Positions 1 through 7,918 of a stretch of DNA of 64,000 nt are shown one piece after another (within the stretch, counting starts at the first letter, position 1; each line of letters starts with the position of its first letter). This DNA is from Iningainema tapete BLCC-T55. Its GTDB lineage: Bacteria; Cyanobacteriota; Cyanobacteriia; Cyanobacteriales; Nostocaceae. The notes beneath the pieces are model-generated. The model did no database searches, was not told the origin of the DNA, and saw only the letters and a program-made list of their open reading frames with translations. The position numbers and the translations under genes are program-made. Where the stretch lies: positions 34,177 to 98,176 of the forward strand of contig NZ_JACXAE010000080.1 of the NCBI RefSeq assembly GCF_014698965.1, written 5' to 3'.

Positions 1-51
1 AAGTACTTAAAAGAAGGAAAATATTAAATAATTTGATTGAGGTATTCACAT

Positions 52-1215
52 ATGTCAGAAAGTACAATGTTAGTTTTGATTGGAGGACGTAGTGCAGTTC
101 CAGCAATTGCTGGTGCCCTTCAATTTATTGAAGAAGTTAACAGAGTAAAGTTCTTGCTTTGCGAGGGTGAGCAGTATCCGAATTTTCAGAGAAGTATAGA
201 AACTGTTTTAAAGCAAGAACAAAAAGATTTGCTTTGTGATGAAACCGATGTGAAAAGCGTTGAGCCAAGCAGGTTTGATGATGTATATAAAGCCGTTAGT
301 GAACTTTGTCATGATGTGAAAAATTTGAAGTATGTAAATCTGACAGGTGTTCCTCAAACTATGGCATTTTCAGTTTATAGCTATGTTCGAGAAAAATATA
401 AAGATGTGATGATTTTTAGTGTAAATACTCACCAATCAGAAATTATTCCCTTAATTTTTGGAGAGAAACCACGTTCTTTCAATAAACGCTTGAGTGTTGA
501 AAACTATATTGCTATGTGTGGACTAAGCATCTTCAAAAAGAAATCTGGATGTACAAATTCTTTTTTAGAGGGAATAGCAAAGTACTGTGCAGAATATTAC
601 GATACTGTCAGCAAAGCTTTTTCTGTGATTCGTCGCAAAGCAAAAAATGCTGATAATATTGCAGTACCAAAAGGTTTTAACTTTCAAGAACAAGAATTTA
701 CTAGAGAAGGAATTTTACAAAGTCAATTGCAAGAGATTTTTAAGAATTTAGAACAAAGTTTAATAATTCATAATTATCAAAATTATAATAATGAAATCTA
801 TTTTCAAATTAGAGAAAGAGAGAATTATGCTTTTATAGCTGGAGATTGGTTAGAGTTGTTTGTATATTATTCAGCAAAGCAGTGTAGTTTTGATTCTGTA
901 GAAATGGGTGTTGAACTAGATAATTATAGGGGTGAAATAGATGTATTCTCTTTGAATAGTGCTAATGCCATGATTTGTGAATGTAAGACAGGTAATTATA
1001 GTTCAAATGATTTGTCTGTCCTTGGAGCTAAAGCTCAAAAGTTAGGTGGTAACTATTGTGTAAAATTATTCATTACCAGTCAAATTACAGTATCTGAAGA
1101 GTTTAAAAATCAGGCTAAAAATAATAGAGTTATGGTAATTTCAGGCAATGAATTAAGTCGGTTACCTGATATTTTAAGCAAAGAAATGCAAAACCCTACG
1201 TATTCAAGAAGCTAA
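52..1215 (+). CDS. can2: CARF-domain nuclease, Can2/Card1 (DUF1887) family
   Basis: Likely ancillary effector of the type III CRISPR system: in this family cyclic oligoadenylate made by Cas10 binds the CARF domain and switches on a metal-dependent nuclease. The N-terminal ~140 residues form a Rossmann-like CARF domain with the ligand-loop motif NLTGVPQTM. The C-terminal third carries a PD-(D/E)XK core: GDWLE, then GEIDVF (Asp), then CECKTG (Glu-x-Lys). All three acidic/Lys positions are present, so it looks active. A TTG at 37 could extend it by five codons, but ATG 52 has a GAGG ribosome site about ten bases upstream and gives a normal 387-aa protein. The first RAMP gene follows 32 nt later. 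No Cas10 is visible; it would have to lie left of the window. Family confident, cyclic nucleotide size unknown. Confidence 0.85.
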   Translation: MSESTMLVLIGGRSAVPAIAGALQFIEEVNRVKFLLCEGEQYPNFQRSIETVLKQEQKDLLCDETDVKSVEPSRFDDVYKAVSELCHDVKNLKYVNLTGVPQTMAFSVYSYVREKYKDVMIFSVNTHQSEIIPLIFGEKPRSFNKRLSVENYIAMCGLSIFKKKSGCTNSFLEGIAKYCAEYYDTVSKAFSVIRRKAKNADNIAVPKGFNFQEQEFTREGILQSQLQEIFKNLEQSLIIHNYQNYNNEIYFQIRERENYAFIAGDWLELFVYYSAKQCSFDSVEMGVELDNYRGEIDVFSLNSANAMICECKTGNYSSNDLSVLGAKAQKLGGNYCVKLFITSQITVSEEFKNQAKNNRVMVISGNELSRLPDILSKEMQNPTYSRS

Positions 1216-1247
1216 GCACTAAATTACTAATGTGATGAAATAAGGTT

Positions 1248-2165
1248 ATGTTTGATATCTTCAAAAATCGTCTGGAACTAATAGGAATTTTGACAACAGT
1301 AACAGCATTACGCATTAGCTCTGGTCGCTCGACTGAGGCAATTGGTTCTGATTTACCAGTCACAAAAGATGCTTTTGGTAGACCTTTGATACCAGGGTCA
1401 AGTTTCAAAGGAGCATTGCGATCGCGTCTGGAAAGCTTCCTACGCGCTATCAACCCAGATTTTGCTGCTAACCCGGCTATAGAAGCAGAGTGGTCTATTC
1501 TATCTAAAACCATTAAAAATGAACAAGGGGTAATTATTAAAGAAGGTATTGATCAGCTAAAAGAGGATACTGAAAAAGAGTTAGAAGAAGATCCATACAA
1601 AGTTTTTAAGCTTGACGAGTTACTGACACAAAAGATTCTCGCAAAAACAGACTTAGTTTCTTGTTTATTCGGTTCTCCCTGGCTTGCTAGTAAATTCCAA
1701 GTGCGAGATTTAACGGTTGTTCCAGAATTTTGGTTTGGACAGTACCAAGAAAGAGACGGTGTCGCAATTAACCGGGATACTGAAACTGCTGCTGACGGTA
1801 AGCTTTATGATTATCAGGTAGTTCCCGCAGGAACACCCTTTTACTTTAAAGCTGTTGTGGAAAATGCCGAAGATTGGGAACTAGGCTTATTAATGATTGG
1901 GTTGCACCAATTTGAGACAGAGCAAATTCCTTTGGGAGGAGGGCGATCGCGTGGCTTGGGTGTTGTTCGCTTAGAAATTGACAAGATGCGATGGATTGAT
2001 GTAGAAGACAACCCGCAGTTTCTACTGGAATACCTCAGGAAATTAGTTATGGAAGATGAAACAGCTTATGAAGATGCTAGGGACTACAAAGACGAATGGG
2101 TACGAAAACTTATTGAGCATCTGAATAATAAAATTTCTCCGCAAACCACAGCAGAGTCAGTATAA
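1248..2165 (+). CDS. Type III RAMP protein, Cas7 group (Csm3/Csx7-like)
   Basis: Predicted backbone subunit of the type III effector complex that binds crRNA and cuts target RNA. The start has the Csm3/Csx7 pattern: a beta strand, then SSGRS, IGSD (Asp35, in the position of the Csm3 catalytic aspartate), PVTKD and PGSSFKGALRSR. Later come LFGSPW, GVAINRDT and the C-terminal glycine-rich RAMP loop GGGRSRGLG. The 305-aa length suits a single RAMP fold. GVAINRDT followed by DGKLYDYQVVPAG is typical of Csx7-like proteins of III-D loci. It lies between the CARF nuclease and an accessory cassette, 2.4 kb before the main RAMP operon, so the locus seems to have been opened by insertions. Subunit position in the complex is inferred. 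Confidence 0.85.
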   Translation: MFDIFKNRLELIGILTTVTALRISSGRSTEAIGSDLPVTKDAFGRPLIPGSSFKGALRSRLESFLRAINPDFAANPAIEAEWSILSKTIKNEQGVIIKEGIDQLKEDTEKELEEDPYKVFKLDELLTQKILAKTDLVSCLFGSPWLASKFQVRDLTVVPEFWFGQYQERDGVAINRDTETAADGKLYDYQVVPAGTPFYFKAVVENAEDWELGLLMIGLHQFETEQIPLGGGRSRGLGVVRLEIDKMRWIDVEDNPQFLLEYLRKLVMEDETAYEDARDYKDEWVRKLIEHLNNKISPQTTAESV

Positions 2166-2197
2166 TTACAATAGAGTTTAGAAAAAAATCACTCATT

Positions 2198-2368
2198 ATG
2201 AATGAATTAAGGTCAAACTTCACAGTACTAGACTTATATTCTGTATCGACGCCTTCTCAATCTTTGCAAAAGCAGTATTGTTCTTTCACTAAGTATCAAA
2301 TTACACCTCTAATTCAAGGTACTCAGCTAATCATTCAACTGTCAAAGACTACGCTCTTTAAAGTGTAG
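2198..2368 (+). CDS. Possible small protein (56 aa), unknown
   Basis: An ATG-started frame of 56 codons (begins MNELRSNFTVLDLYS, ends LSKTTLFKV) in the 363-nt gap between the RAMP gene and the 74-aa gene. No clear ribosome site precedes it and I recognise no family. It could be a decayed remnant of a CRISPR accessory gene or chance. The rest of the gap (2369-2528) is AT-rich and shows no gene. Confidence 0.2.
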   Translation: MNELRSNFTVLDLYSVSTPSQSLQKQYCSFTKYQITPLIQGTQLIIQLSKTTLFKV

Positions 2369-2528
2369 GCAGCTGATAGTAGATACGATTAGGTATATAG
2401 GCTAGTTCTACTTTAGGTAGGGCTTGCCTTAAAATAAGGGAGATTGCGAAAATGAGTGCCGTGCCTACTGCATTTTCCCTCTCCCTTTCACAAACAAAAG
2501 AAAATAAACGTGAAAGAGCAAATTAATC

Positions 2529-2753
2529 ATGAGTGAGCAAAGTCAGGATAAAGTGTACTTAGTTACTGGTGTACGCATAGCAATTAGTGAAGATGGAATT
2601 TTAATAGCAGGAATGCTATCTGAAAGCCCATTTGAGAGCAATGAGCAACAGTCAGCATCACCAGTACATCCGATAGGTAACTTTGCGTTTACTCGACGAC
2701 AAGCTACCTTCTTAAGAGATAGTATAAATGAATTTTTAAAGGAAGAAGAATGA
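2529..2753 (+). CDS. Small protein of unknown function in type III-D locus (74 aa)
   Basis: A 74-aa acidic protein (starts MSEQSQDKVYLVTGVRIAIS, ends NEFLKEEE) with predicted beta strands at the N terminus and a C-terminal helix containing RRQATFLRDSINEFL. No family recognised. Its last four bases overlap the start of the 151-aa gene (ATGA), so the two are probably translationally coupled and act together. The compact coupled arrangement with the next two genes is like a small defence or toxin-antitoxin cassette, but that is inference from layout only. Confidence 0.6.
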   Translation: MSEQSQDKVYLVTGVRIAISEDGILIAGMLSESPFESNEQQSASPVHPIGNFAFTRRQATFLRDSINEFLKEEE

Positions 2754-3205
2754 GCAGGAATTCAACAGAGAAGCGTTCATCACCAATATATACAACAGAT
2801 ACCACTTGGAAAGAAGTTCGTACATCTTCTTCCTTAAACTTGATGAAATGGAAGAATTTACCAAGTATTGATGTAATTCATAAAGTACGAGAATTGGTAA
2901 ACAAGTTAGCTAAAGTAGCTGATGTAAAAAGGGTATGGGCTGTAGCCCCAAGACTTCCCGATCTTCATCATATTGATTTTGAACTAGAGTTGCCGTCAGG
3001 AACTGAGTTATCAGATGAAGCCTGGAATCTCGTACAAGATTTAGTGATTGACTATGAATGGAACTTAAGAGATGTTAGTAGGGAAAAATGGTATTTTGAT
3101 GCTCAAGTAGTATATCGATTTCCAGAGGCGACTAAGGTAATAGCAGATTCTAACGACAAACAACGTGCTTGGTCAAGCCCCCCTCTCAAATTAGTTGTAC
3201 ATTGA
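2750..3205 (+). CDS. Uncharacterised protein coupled to HEPN-like gene (151 aa)
   Basis: A 151-aa protein with no family I can name. The middle (about 50-125) alternates helix and strand: IHKVRELVNKLAKVADVKRV, WAVAPRLPD, HIDFELELPSG, then DEAWNLVQDLVIDYEW. Strands after a helix with an acidic HIDFELE segment could recall a minimal nucleotidyltransferase fold, and MNT genes often pair with HEPN genes, but the GS motif of active MNT proteins is absent, so this is speculation. It overlaps the upstream 74-aa gene by four bases; the HEPN-like gene starts 36 nt downstream. Probably one operon of three. Confidence 0.6.
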   Translation: MSRNSTEKRSSPIYTTDTTWKEVRTSSSLNLMKWKNLPSIDVIHKVRELVNKLAKVADVKRVWAVAPRLPDLHHIDFELELPSGTELSDEAWNLVQDLVIDYEWNLRDVSREKWYFDAQVVYRFPEATKVIADSNDKQRAWSSPPLKLVVH

Positions 3206-3241
3206 TTACCTAAGCGCCAAGTTTTGAAACAAAAATGATCT

Positions 3242-3643
3242 ATGACCTGTGATTACTACCTTGAGCAAGCTAAAAGTAATGAACAAGCAGCACGAAGTGT
3301 GGAAAAGAGTTATCCAGATTGGGCAGTTACTATGTGCTTTTATGCTGCGTTGCACTTGGTAGAACACTATGCTTGTGTTGAAGGGTCTAATATAGAGCAG
3401 GAATATCCAGGACATTCGCCCCACGATTCTCGTCGGCAATATGTTTACGACCTTGCCGACAAACTACGTAATTCTCATTTACGTAAAGTGTATAAAGATT
3501 TAGAAAAAGAGAGTCGTAAAGCCAGATATCTTGAAGGTATAACTACTAGTGCGAAGGTATATTACACTAAGAATAAATTAAAAGTAACAAACTCTTTTCA
3601 AAATTTACAGCAAATTAAACAGATATTAGATGATAATTTGTAA
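3242..3643 (+). CDS. HEPN-like helical protein
   Basis: A 133-aa all-helical protein matching the general pattern of HEPN-domain proteins: YYLEQAKSNEQAARSV in helix 1, DWAVTMCFYAALHLVEHYA in helix 2, then GHSPHDSRRQYV and a last helical pair with ESRKARYLEG. The RNase-type HEPN signature (Arg-x4-6-His) is not clearly present; the nearest arrangements are SPHDSRR and RNSH, so it may be non-catalytic or a variant. Many HEPN proteins act in RNA-targeting defence or toxin pairs, and it sits inside a type III CRISPR locus after two coupled unknown genes. Its 3' end overlaps the first of the 69-nt-period repeats. Confidence 0.65.
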   Translation: MTCDYYLEQAKSNEQAARSVEKSYPDWAVTMCFYAALHLVEHYACVEGSNIEQEYPGHSPHDSRRQYVYDLADKLRNSHLRKVYKDLEKESRKARYLEGITTSAKVYYTKNKLKVTNSFQNLQQIKQILDDNL

Positions 3644-3804
3644 AATCCCCGTGAGGGGACGGAAACAAACATCCGTCATATACTGACTAACAGTCAAGTA
3701 CTGTTGCCAGAATAACTCCATAGGGAGACGGATACATTAATCCGTGAGATGCTAGATGATTAGTTTAATTAATCTCCCATCTCTCTTCCCCGCAAGGGGA
3801 TTAC
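3631..3804 (+). repeat. Three degenerate CRISPR-like repeats at a 69-nt period
   Basis: Three related blocks end at 3666, 3735 and 3804, exactly 69 nt apart. The first ends CCCCGTGAGGGGACGGAAAC, sharing the last 12 bases (GGGGACGGAAAC) with the main array repeat at 11105. The second ends AGGGAGACGGATAC; the third has CTTCCCCGCAAGGGGATTAC. This looks like a decayed mini-array. Against this, the bases after repeats 1 and 2 both contain ATCCGT and can pair back to ACGGA, which unrelated spacers should not share, so an old tandem duplication is an alternative. Transcription sense would match the operon. Confidence 0.5.
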
Positions 3805-3900
3805 ACCGATCTATAAAGTTTCCTAGTATTGAGGGAAAAAAGATAAGATTCAAGCAAAAACATTATAGTTCTATGGTGTAAATTCATTGAGGATAGTGAT

Positions 3901-4521
3901 ATGGCTTTTAGTAGCTACAAAACTGTAGGCGAAGTTTTGAAAGAATTTCAGGTTAAATATCTTGAAGCAAATTTCATGAGCGAAGCTGAGTTTGATGTCT
4001 CAGATTACTTTAGAGAAGATTTGCAAACTGTAATGCGGGAAGGAGTTGTTGATAACTCAGAATATGCTATTTGTGAAAACTTGATCTACCCTGTTTTAAA
4101 GGAAGTTTGGAAGCGCTACAGCAGCAAGTTTATTTTATGGAGCCATCAGTTTCTCACTTATAATGAGCCATTATCAGGTTATCCTGAATATATCTTGGCT
4201 AAACGTTCTCCATTGGGGAAAGTTGTCTTTGACAAACCCTACTTCATTTTAGTCGAAGCCAAGCAGGATAACTTTGAAGCAGGTTGGGCGCAATGTCTGG
4301 CAGAAATGATTGCAGCACAAAGACTGAATGCAGAACTGCCAATAACTATATATGGCATTGTCTCTAATGGCGATCGCTGGCAATTTGGTAAGCTGGAAGC
4401 AGAAGTATTTACCAAAGATAACGCTCCTTACACCATTTATGAGCTAGATAAACTCTTCGCTGCTGTCAATTATGTTTTTCAACAGTGTGAATTGCAGCTA
4501 AATAATCTAGTAACTGCTTAA
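3901..4521 (+). CDS. PD-(D/E)XK nuclease-like protein
   Basis: A 206-aa cyanobacterial protein with the core of a PD-(D/E)XK fold: GYPEYILAKRS (acidic residue near the first core strand), then a strand FILVEAK with the Glu-x-Lys motif, followed by the helix AGWAQCLAEMIAAQ. A later ITIYGIVSNGDRWQFG strand resembles restriction-endonuclease-like folds. It starts after the 69-nt repeats, with its own upstream gap, and lies 96 nt before the main RAMP operon. Function unknown; could be a CRISPR accessory nuclease or a passenger. Family call rests on motif order only. Confidence 0.6.
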   Translation: MAFSSYKTVGEVLKEFQVKYLEANFMSEAEFDVSDYFREDLQTVMREGVVDNSEYAICENLIYPVLKEVWKRYSSKFILWSHQFLTYNEPLSGYPEYILAKRSPLGKVVFDKPYFILVEAKQDNFEAGWAQCLAEMIAAQRLNAELPITIYGIVSNGDRWQFGKLEAEVFTKDNAPYTIYELDKLFAAVNYVFQQCELQLNNLVTA

Positions 4522-4523
4522 TC

Positions 4524-4555
4524 TTCCTCTGCGTTCTCTGCGCCTCGGCGGTTCA
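4524..4555. repeat. Dispersed cyanobacterial intergenic repeat fragment
   Basis: The stretch CTCTGCGTTCTCTGCGCC followed by CGGCGGTTCAT is a low-complexity repeat often seen after cyanobacterial genes. A related version (CTTGGCGTCCTTGGCGTC, then GGCGGTTTAT) occurs near 56228-56258. Confidence 0.5.
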
Positions 4556-4617
4556 TTCTTAAATCTTCTCTAAACAAAACAAGAGCAGTTAAAACCAAAT
4601 ATTTTTCTCATAAAACC

Positions 4618-5577
4618 ATGCACAAACGATTTGTCAACCATTGCACTATTGACTTAACCTTAATACCCGATGGACCAATTCTGATCAAATCTGGTAAAGA
4701 AGGTGCTGATCCCACCAAGCCAGATATGGAATTCGTCGAGACGTACCATGCAGGGGGACGCTCAATCTATTTACCAGGAAGTGGGCTTAAAGGTGCTATT
4801 CGCGCCCACGCAGAAAGAATTGTCCGCACTGTAGGAAGAGATAGTAATCCTAATAATTCTAAAATTCCTTGGGCTAATGACCCTTTAAATGATAAGTATG
4901 AGTATTTAAAGGATTTAGAAGCTGCTGACATATACAAAAAATCATCTTTTACTGACCAGATGTTTGGTAATATTGCTATTGCCAGTCGTATTCGAGTTGA
5001 AGATGCTTATCCCGTTGACCCTAAGCAAATTAAACTTGAGGAACGTAATGGGGTAGCTATTGATCGTGTATTTGGTTCTGTTGCCGTTGGTCCCTTTAAC
5101 TATCAAGTTTGTACCTCTGGTGAATTTAGCACTAAAATTCATCTCAAAAACTTTACTTTGGCGCAGCTAGGTTTAATTGGTTTGGTACTACGCGATTTAA
5201 ATGATGGTTGGTTTGGTCTTGGTTTTGCTAAATCTCGCGGTTTGGGTACAGTTGCAGTAAAATTTAACTCTGCTACTGTACAATACCCTAGTTGTGTGTT
5301 AGATGCAGAAACTCGAAAAATTCGCCAATTAGGAAATTTAGGAGAATGGGATTGGACTTTATTGCTAGGAGCGGGAGAGTTTTTATCAGATGGAGAAGCA
5401 AAAAAATACGGCTTTCCTAAACCTGATCGCCAACCTACTCCCATTCGTGCTGAAGCAATGGATTTGGGTTTTGGCGTTAAGCTAAATTGGCAAGGTGATG
5501 GTGAAGCAGGCGTACCGGATTTGTTTACAAGAGCAGTTCGTGCTTGGAGTGAAGTTTTGAGAGGTGCAGCAGCATGA
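4618..5577 (+). CDS. Type III-D RAMP protein, Cas7 group (Csm3-like)
   Basis: Second Cas7-type subunit of the III-D effector. After a first strand (CTIDLTLIPDGPILIKSG) comes KPDMEFVET, where the Asp is placed like the Csm3 cutting residue, then PGSGLKGAIRAHAERIVR, the RAMP nucleotide-binding segment. The middle has DQMFGNIAIASRIRVEDAYP and NGVAIDR, and the C-terminal glycine-rich loop is GFAKSRGLGTVAV. At 319 aa it is one RAMP fold with an extra C-terminal stretch. Its stop overlaps the csx19 start by four bases; four genes (4618-7773) form a tightly coupled operon. ATG 4618 is the first start after the previous gene. Confidence 0.85.
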   Translation: MHKRFVNHCTIDLTLIPDGPILIKSGKEGADPTKPDMEFVETYHAGGRSIYLPGSGLKGAIRAHAERIVRTVGRDSNPNNSKIPWANDPLNDKYEYLKDLEAADIYKKSSFTDQMFGNIAIASRIRVEDAYPVDPKQIKLEERNGVAIDRVFGSVAVGPFNYQVCTSGEFSTKIHLKNFTLAQLGLIGLVLRDLNDGWFGLGFAKSRGLGTVAVKFNSATVQYPSCVLDAETRKIRQLGNLGEWDWTLLLGAGEFLSDGEAKKYGFPKPDRQPTPIRAEAMDLGFGVKLNWQGDGEAGVPDLFTRAVRAWSEVLRGAAA

Positions 5578-6041
5578 GTGGGTTTGTATATTCTCAGAAA
5601 AATGCATCATTAGATGAACTGAAAAGCTTGCTTGAGAAATTAGCAATTGAGCCTAGTTATTACTTTTTGCGTTCTGCTCATGCAGTCAGCGGTATCTGTA
5701 GGAAATTGCCAGAAGAATTTGCCACTCCTGAAGGGCAAATGTTTAATGCCGATCACGAACTACGCTGGAAAAAACAAAAGTCTGGCTACGATGTCTTACT
5801 TCTAAGTATAAAAGAAGTTAATTTAGAAGGGATAAAGAAAGATTGTAGTAGTAATTGGGAAATATGCGATTTCAATGCCTACTTTTATAAAAACGAGACT
5901 AAATTTCCCAATGGTTTTACATTCAAGGGGTTAAGTGATGAAGATATCAACCCTGAAGACATCCATATAAGTCAGCGATATTTCAAAGACGCAAAGACTG
6001 CAACAGTACATTTTATCGCTCTTACTGTGAAGGAAAAATGA
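5574..6041 (+). CDS. csx19: CRISPR-associated protein Csx19 (type III-D marker)
   Basis: A 155-aa protein with the Csx19 hallmark GQMFNADHELRWKKQKSGYDVLLLS. Csx19 is found in type III-D effector operons; its biochemical part is poorly defined, probably structural. It sits between two RAMP genes with four-base overlaps on both sides, as usual for III-D. This gene is the main reason for calling the locus III-D rather than III-A or III-B. The C-terminal half (ISQRYFKDAKTATVHFIAL) forms strands. Confidence 0.8.
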   Translation: MSGFVYSQKNASLDELKSLLEKLAIEPSYYFLRSAHAVSGICRKLPEEFATPEGQMFNADHELRWKKQKSGYDVLLLSIKEVNLEGIKKDCSSNWEICDFNAYFYKNETKFPNGFTFKGLSDEDINPEDIHISQRYFKDAKTATVHFIALTVKEK

Positions 6042-7111
6042 CTACTACTCCGCCTCGAAAACCGCAAAAACCTACTCCACAATCACCGCCTCGTTCTCGT
6101 GACTTTTCGGATGGAACAGCTGCGCCTAAACCTTATGAGTTGATTCCTTTTCCTCAAGAACGTCCTCTTTTACAGCCTCCGGCTGGACATCATAAATACG
6201 ATAATAATCGCTTGCATGGAACTTTGTTTCTCACCCTAAAAGTTCAAACTTCTTTGCACGTTTCCACCGGCGTAAGTGTTATGGGTAGCGACATTGGTAG
6301 TCGTGTGCCTCTGATTAAAACAATGACACAGGGAATTGACCAAAAACTCTCCATTCAAGGCAGTTCCCTCAAAGGCTGCATTCGCTCTGTGTATGAAGCA
6401 ATAACTAACAGTACTTTAGCAGTTATTACATCAAAGTATAAAGCAAACATACCCCCAGAACGCTTACCTTGCAAAAACAAAACAGATCTTTGTCCAGCTA
6501 GCCGAGTCTTTGGTGCTTTGGATTGGCAAGGATTGATTGATTTTAATGATGCTAAGTGTAAGAATACAGGTTTCAGTACGGGATTTATGCCGTCTTTATA
6601 TCGCCCTCGTCCTGAGGAACGCCAAGCCTATTTTAATACAAGAGGTAAAGTAGCAGGACGCAAGTTTTATTATCACACGATTCGGGCAATTGATAAAGGT
6701 CAAAATCAAGGCATTACAGTTCAGCAAGCTGCAAAGGAGTACACCTTTACAACTGAGTTACACTTTAGGAATTTGAAACCAGAGGAACTTGGTACTCTGT
6801 TAATTGTATTAGGACAAGATCCAAAATATCCTATTGCTCTTAAGGTGGGTGGTGGTAAACCAATTGGGATGGGAACAATGACGGTGGAGGTGACAGAAGC
6901 ACAAGTACTGCAAAATGCCAAAGATTTGCGTGATCGCTATTCTGCTTACATCCCCCCAAGTGATCGCCTGAATGGACATGAATTGCAACAATTTGTCCGC
7001 AAACAAGTTCAAGCGGCTCATTCTCGGCTGATTCAAACTGCGCAATTACAGGAATTAGCTGTTGTACTGCGTTACCCAACTGATCGCGAACCCCCAGAAG
7101 GAATGTACTGA
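6038..7111 (+). CDS. Type III RAMP protein with proline-rich N-terminal tail
   Basis: Third RAMP (Cas7-like) subunit of the III-D complex, 357 aa. Residues 1-50 are a Pro/Arg-rich tail (PPRKPQKPTPQSPPRSR) outside the RAMP fold. The fold begins LHGTLFLTLKVQTSLHVSTG, followed by GSDIGSRVPLIK and IQGSSLKGCIRSVYEAI. A cysteine-bearing insert (LPCKNKTDLCPASRVFG) follows, and the C-terminal glycine-rich loop is VGGGKPIGMGTM. The Asp in GSDIG may be catalytic. Start and stop overlap csx19 and the next gene. Which position it takes along the crRNA cannot be read from sequence. Confidence 0.8.
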   Translation: MTTTPPRKPQKPTPQSPPRSRDFSDGTAAPKPYELIPFPQERPLLQPPAGHHKYDNNRLHGTLFLTLKVQTSLHVSTGVSVMGSDIGSRVPLIKTMTQGIDQKLSIQGSSLKGCIRSVYEAITNSTLAVITSKYKANIPPERLPCKNKTDLCPASRVFGALDWQGLIDFNDAKCKNTGFSTGFMPSLYRPRPEERQAYFNTRGKVAGRKFYYHTIRAIDKGQNQGITVQQAAKEYTFTTELHFRNLKPEELGTLLIVLGQDPKYPIALKVGGGKPIGMGTMTVEVTEAQVLQNAKDLRDRYSAYIPPSDRLNGHELQQFVRKQVQAAHSRLIQTAQLQELAVVLRYPTDREPPEGMY

Positions 7112-7773
7112 TGCTGACTACTGAATCTCTAACAGAAGCTCAATGGCAAATAGCTCATGCGATCGCACTGACTTTAGTCAAAGATAATACAGATGTGAAT
7201 GAATTGGGGAAGGCGATCGCTTATCTTCGCGCCTCTATCAATCAACCTAATGCAGGTGCAAAATTCTTCAAATACTTAAAAACTCTGGTCAGTAACGATA
7301 GACAAATTGGACACAGCGGTAAAACTCCTGGATACTACCGCAGTATTGAGAGAACTTGCAGTCAATATCTACAAAGTGAAGCTAATGCCCAAACCATGCT
7401 GCAAATTTTGGGATGGGCTGCGCGTTTAATGCGCTACTACAAAGATGCTGCTCCGATTGAGGATATTACTTTACCTTCTACCTCTCTACCAAAAAGAGAG
7501 TCGCAACTGGAACAGGGTTCCGAACGTCAAGCAGAAATTGCTTCTGTTATTCAGTCGCGTAACTTTGCTCTTGACCAAACTTTAGATGCTACTGTACTTG
7601 GGATTAAGGGCATTAAGGTGACTTATGAGATATTGGGGACAATCAAACTTACGGAGAAAGAGCCGAAAAAAGCAGATTCTCTGAAAGAAGGACAGGTAGT
7701 GAAAGTGAAAATTACTGCGCTTAAAGAAGATGGGAGTATTAAAAGTGTTAAATGTGTTTGTAATTGTATTTAG
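7111..7773 (+). CDS. Type III-D operon protein, possible small-subunit/RNA-binding
   Basis: Last gene of the RAMP operon, 220 aa, starting on the last base of the preceding stop. Residues 1-115 are helical (AKFFKYLKTLVSNDR; ERTCSQYLQSEANAQTMLQI; WAARLMRYYK), as expected of a Cas11/Csm2-type small subunit. After a linker, residues 160-220 form short strands (VTYEILGTIKL, GQVVKVKITALKEDG, SIKSVKCV) like an OB or S1-type fold. I do not recognise a named family; the Cas11-like reading is inference from size, helicity and operon place, since no other small subunit is visible. Confidence 0.6.
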   Translation: MLTTESLTEAQWQIAHAIALTLVKDNTDVNELGKAIAYLRASINQPNAGAKFFKYLKTLVSNDRQIGHSGKTPGYYRSIERTCSQYLQSEANAQTMLQILGWAARLMRYYKDAAPIEDITLPSTSLPKRESQLEQGSERQAEIASVIQSRNFALDQTLDATVLGIKGIKVTYEILGTIKLTEKEPKKADSLKEGQVVKVKITALKEDGSIKSVKCVCNCI

Positions 7774-7918
7774 TAAAACTCCGAAGCGAGCGCTACCTCC
7801 TCTAATTCTTAGATTTCTGAAAAACCTACCCAGGGTGACGGGTGGACGACTTGGAAATTCAATAACAAGCTGCTTATGCAGTTAGTGGTACATTTGTCAG
7901 GACGATTTAGTGTTTAGC

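Noticed and set aside
3242..3643. Active HEPN ribonuclease
   Set aside because: No convincing Rx4-6H motif; kept only as HEPN-like.
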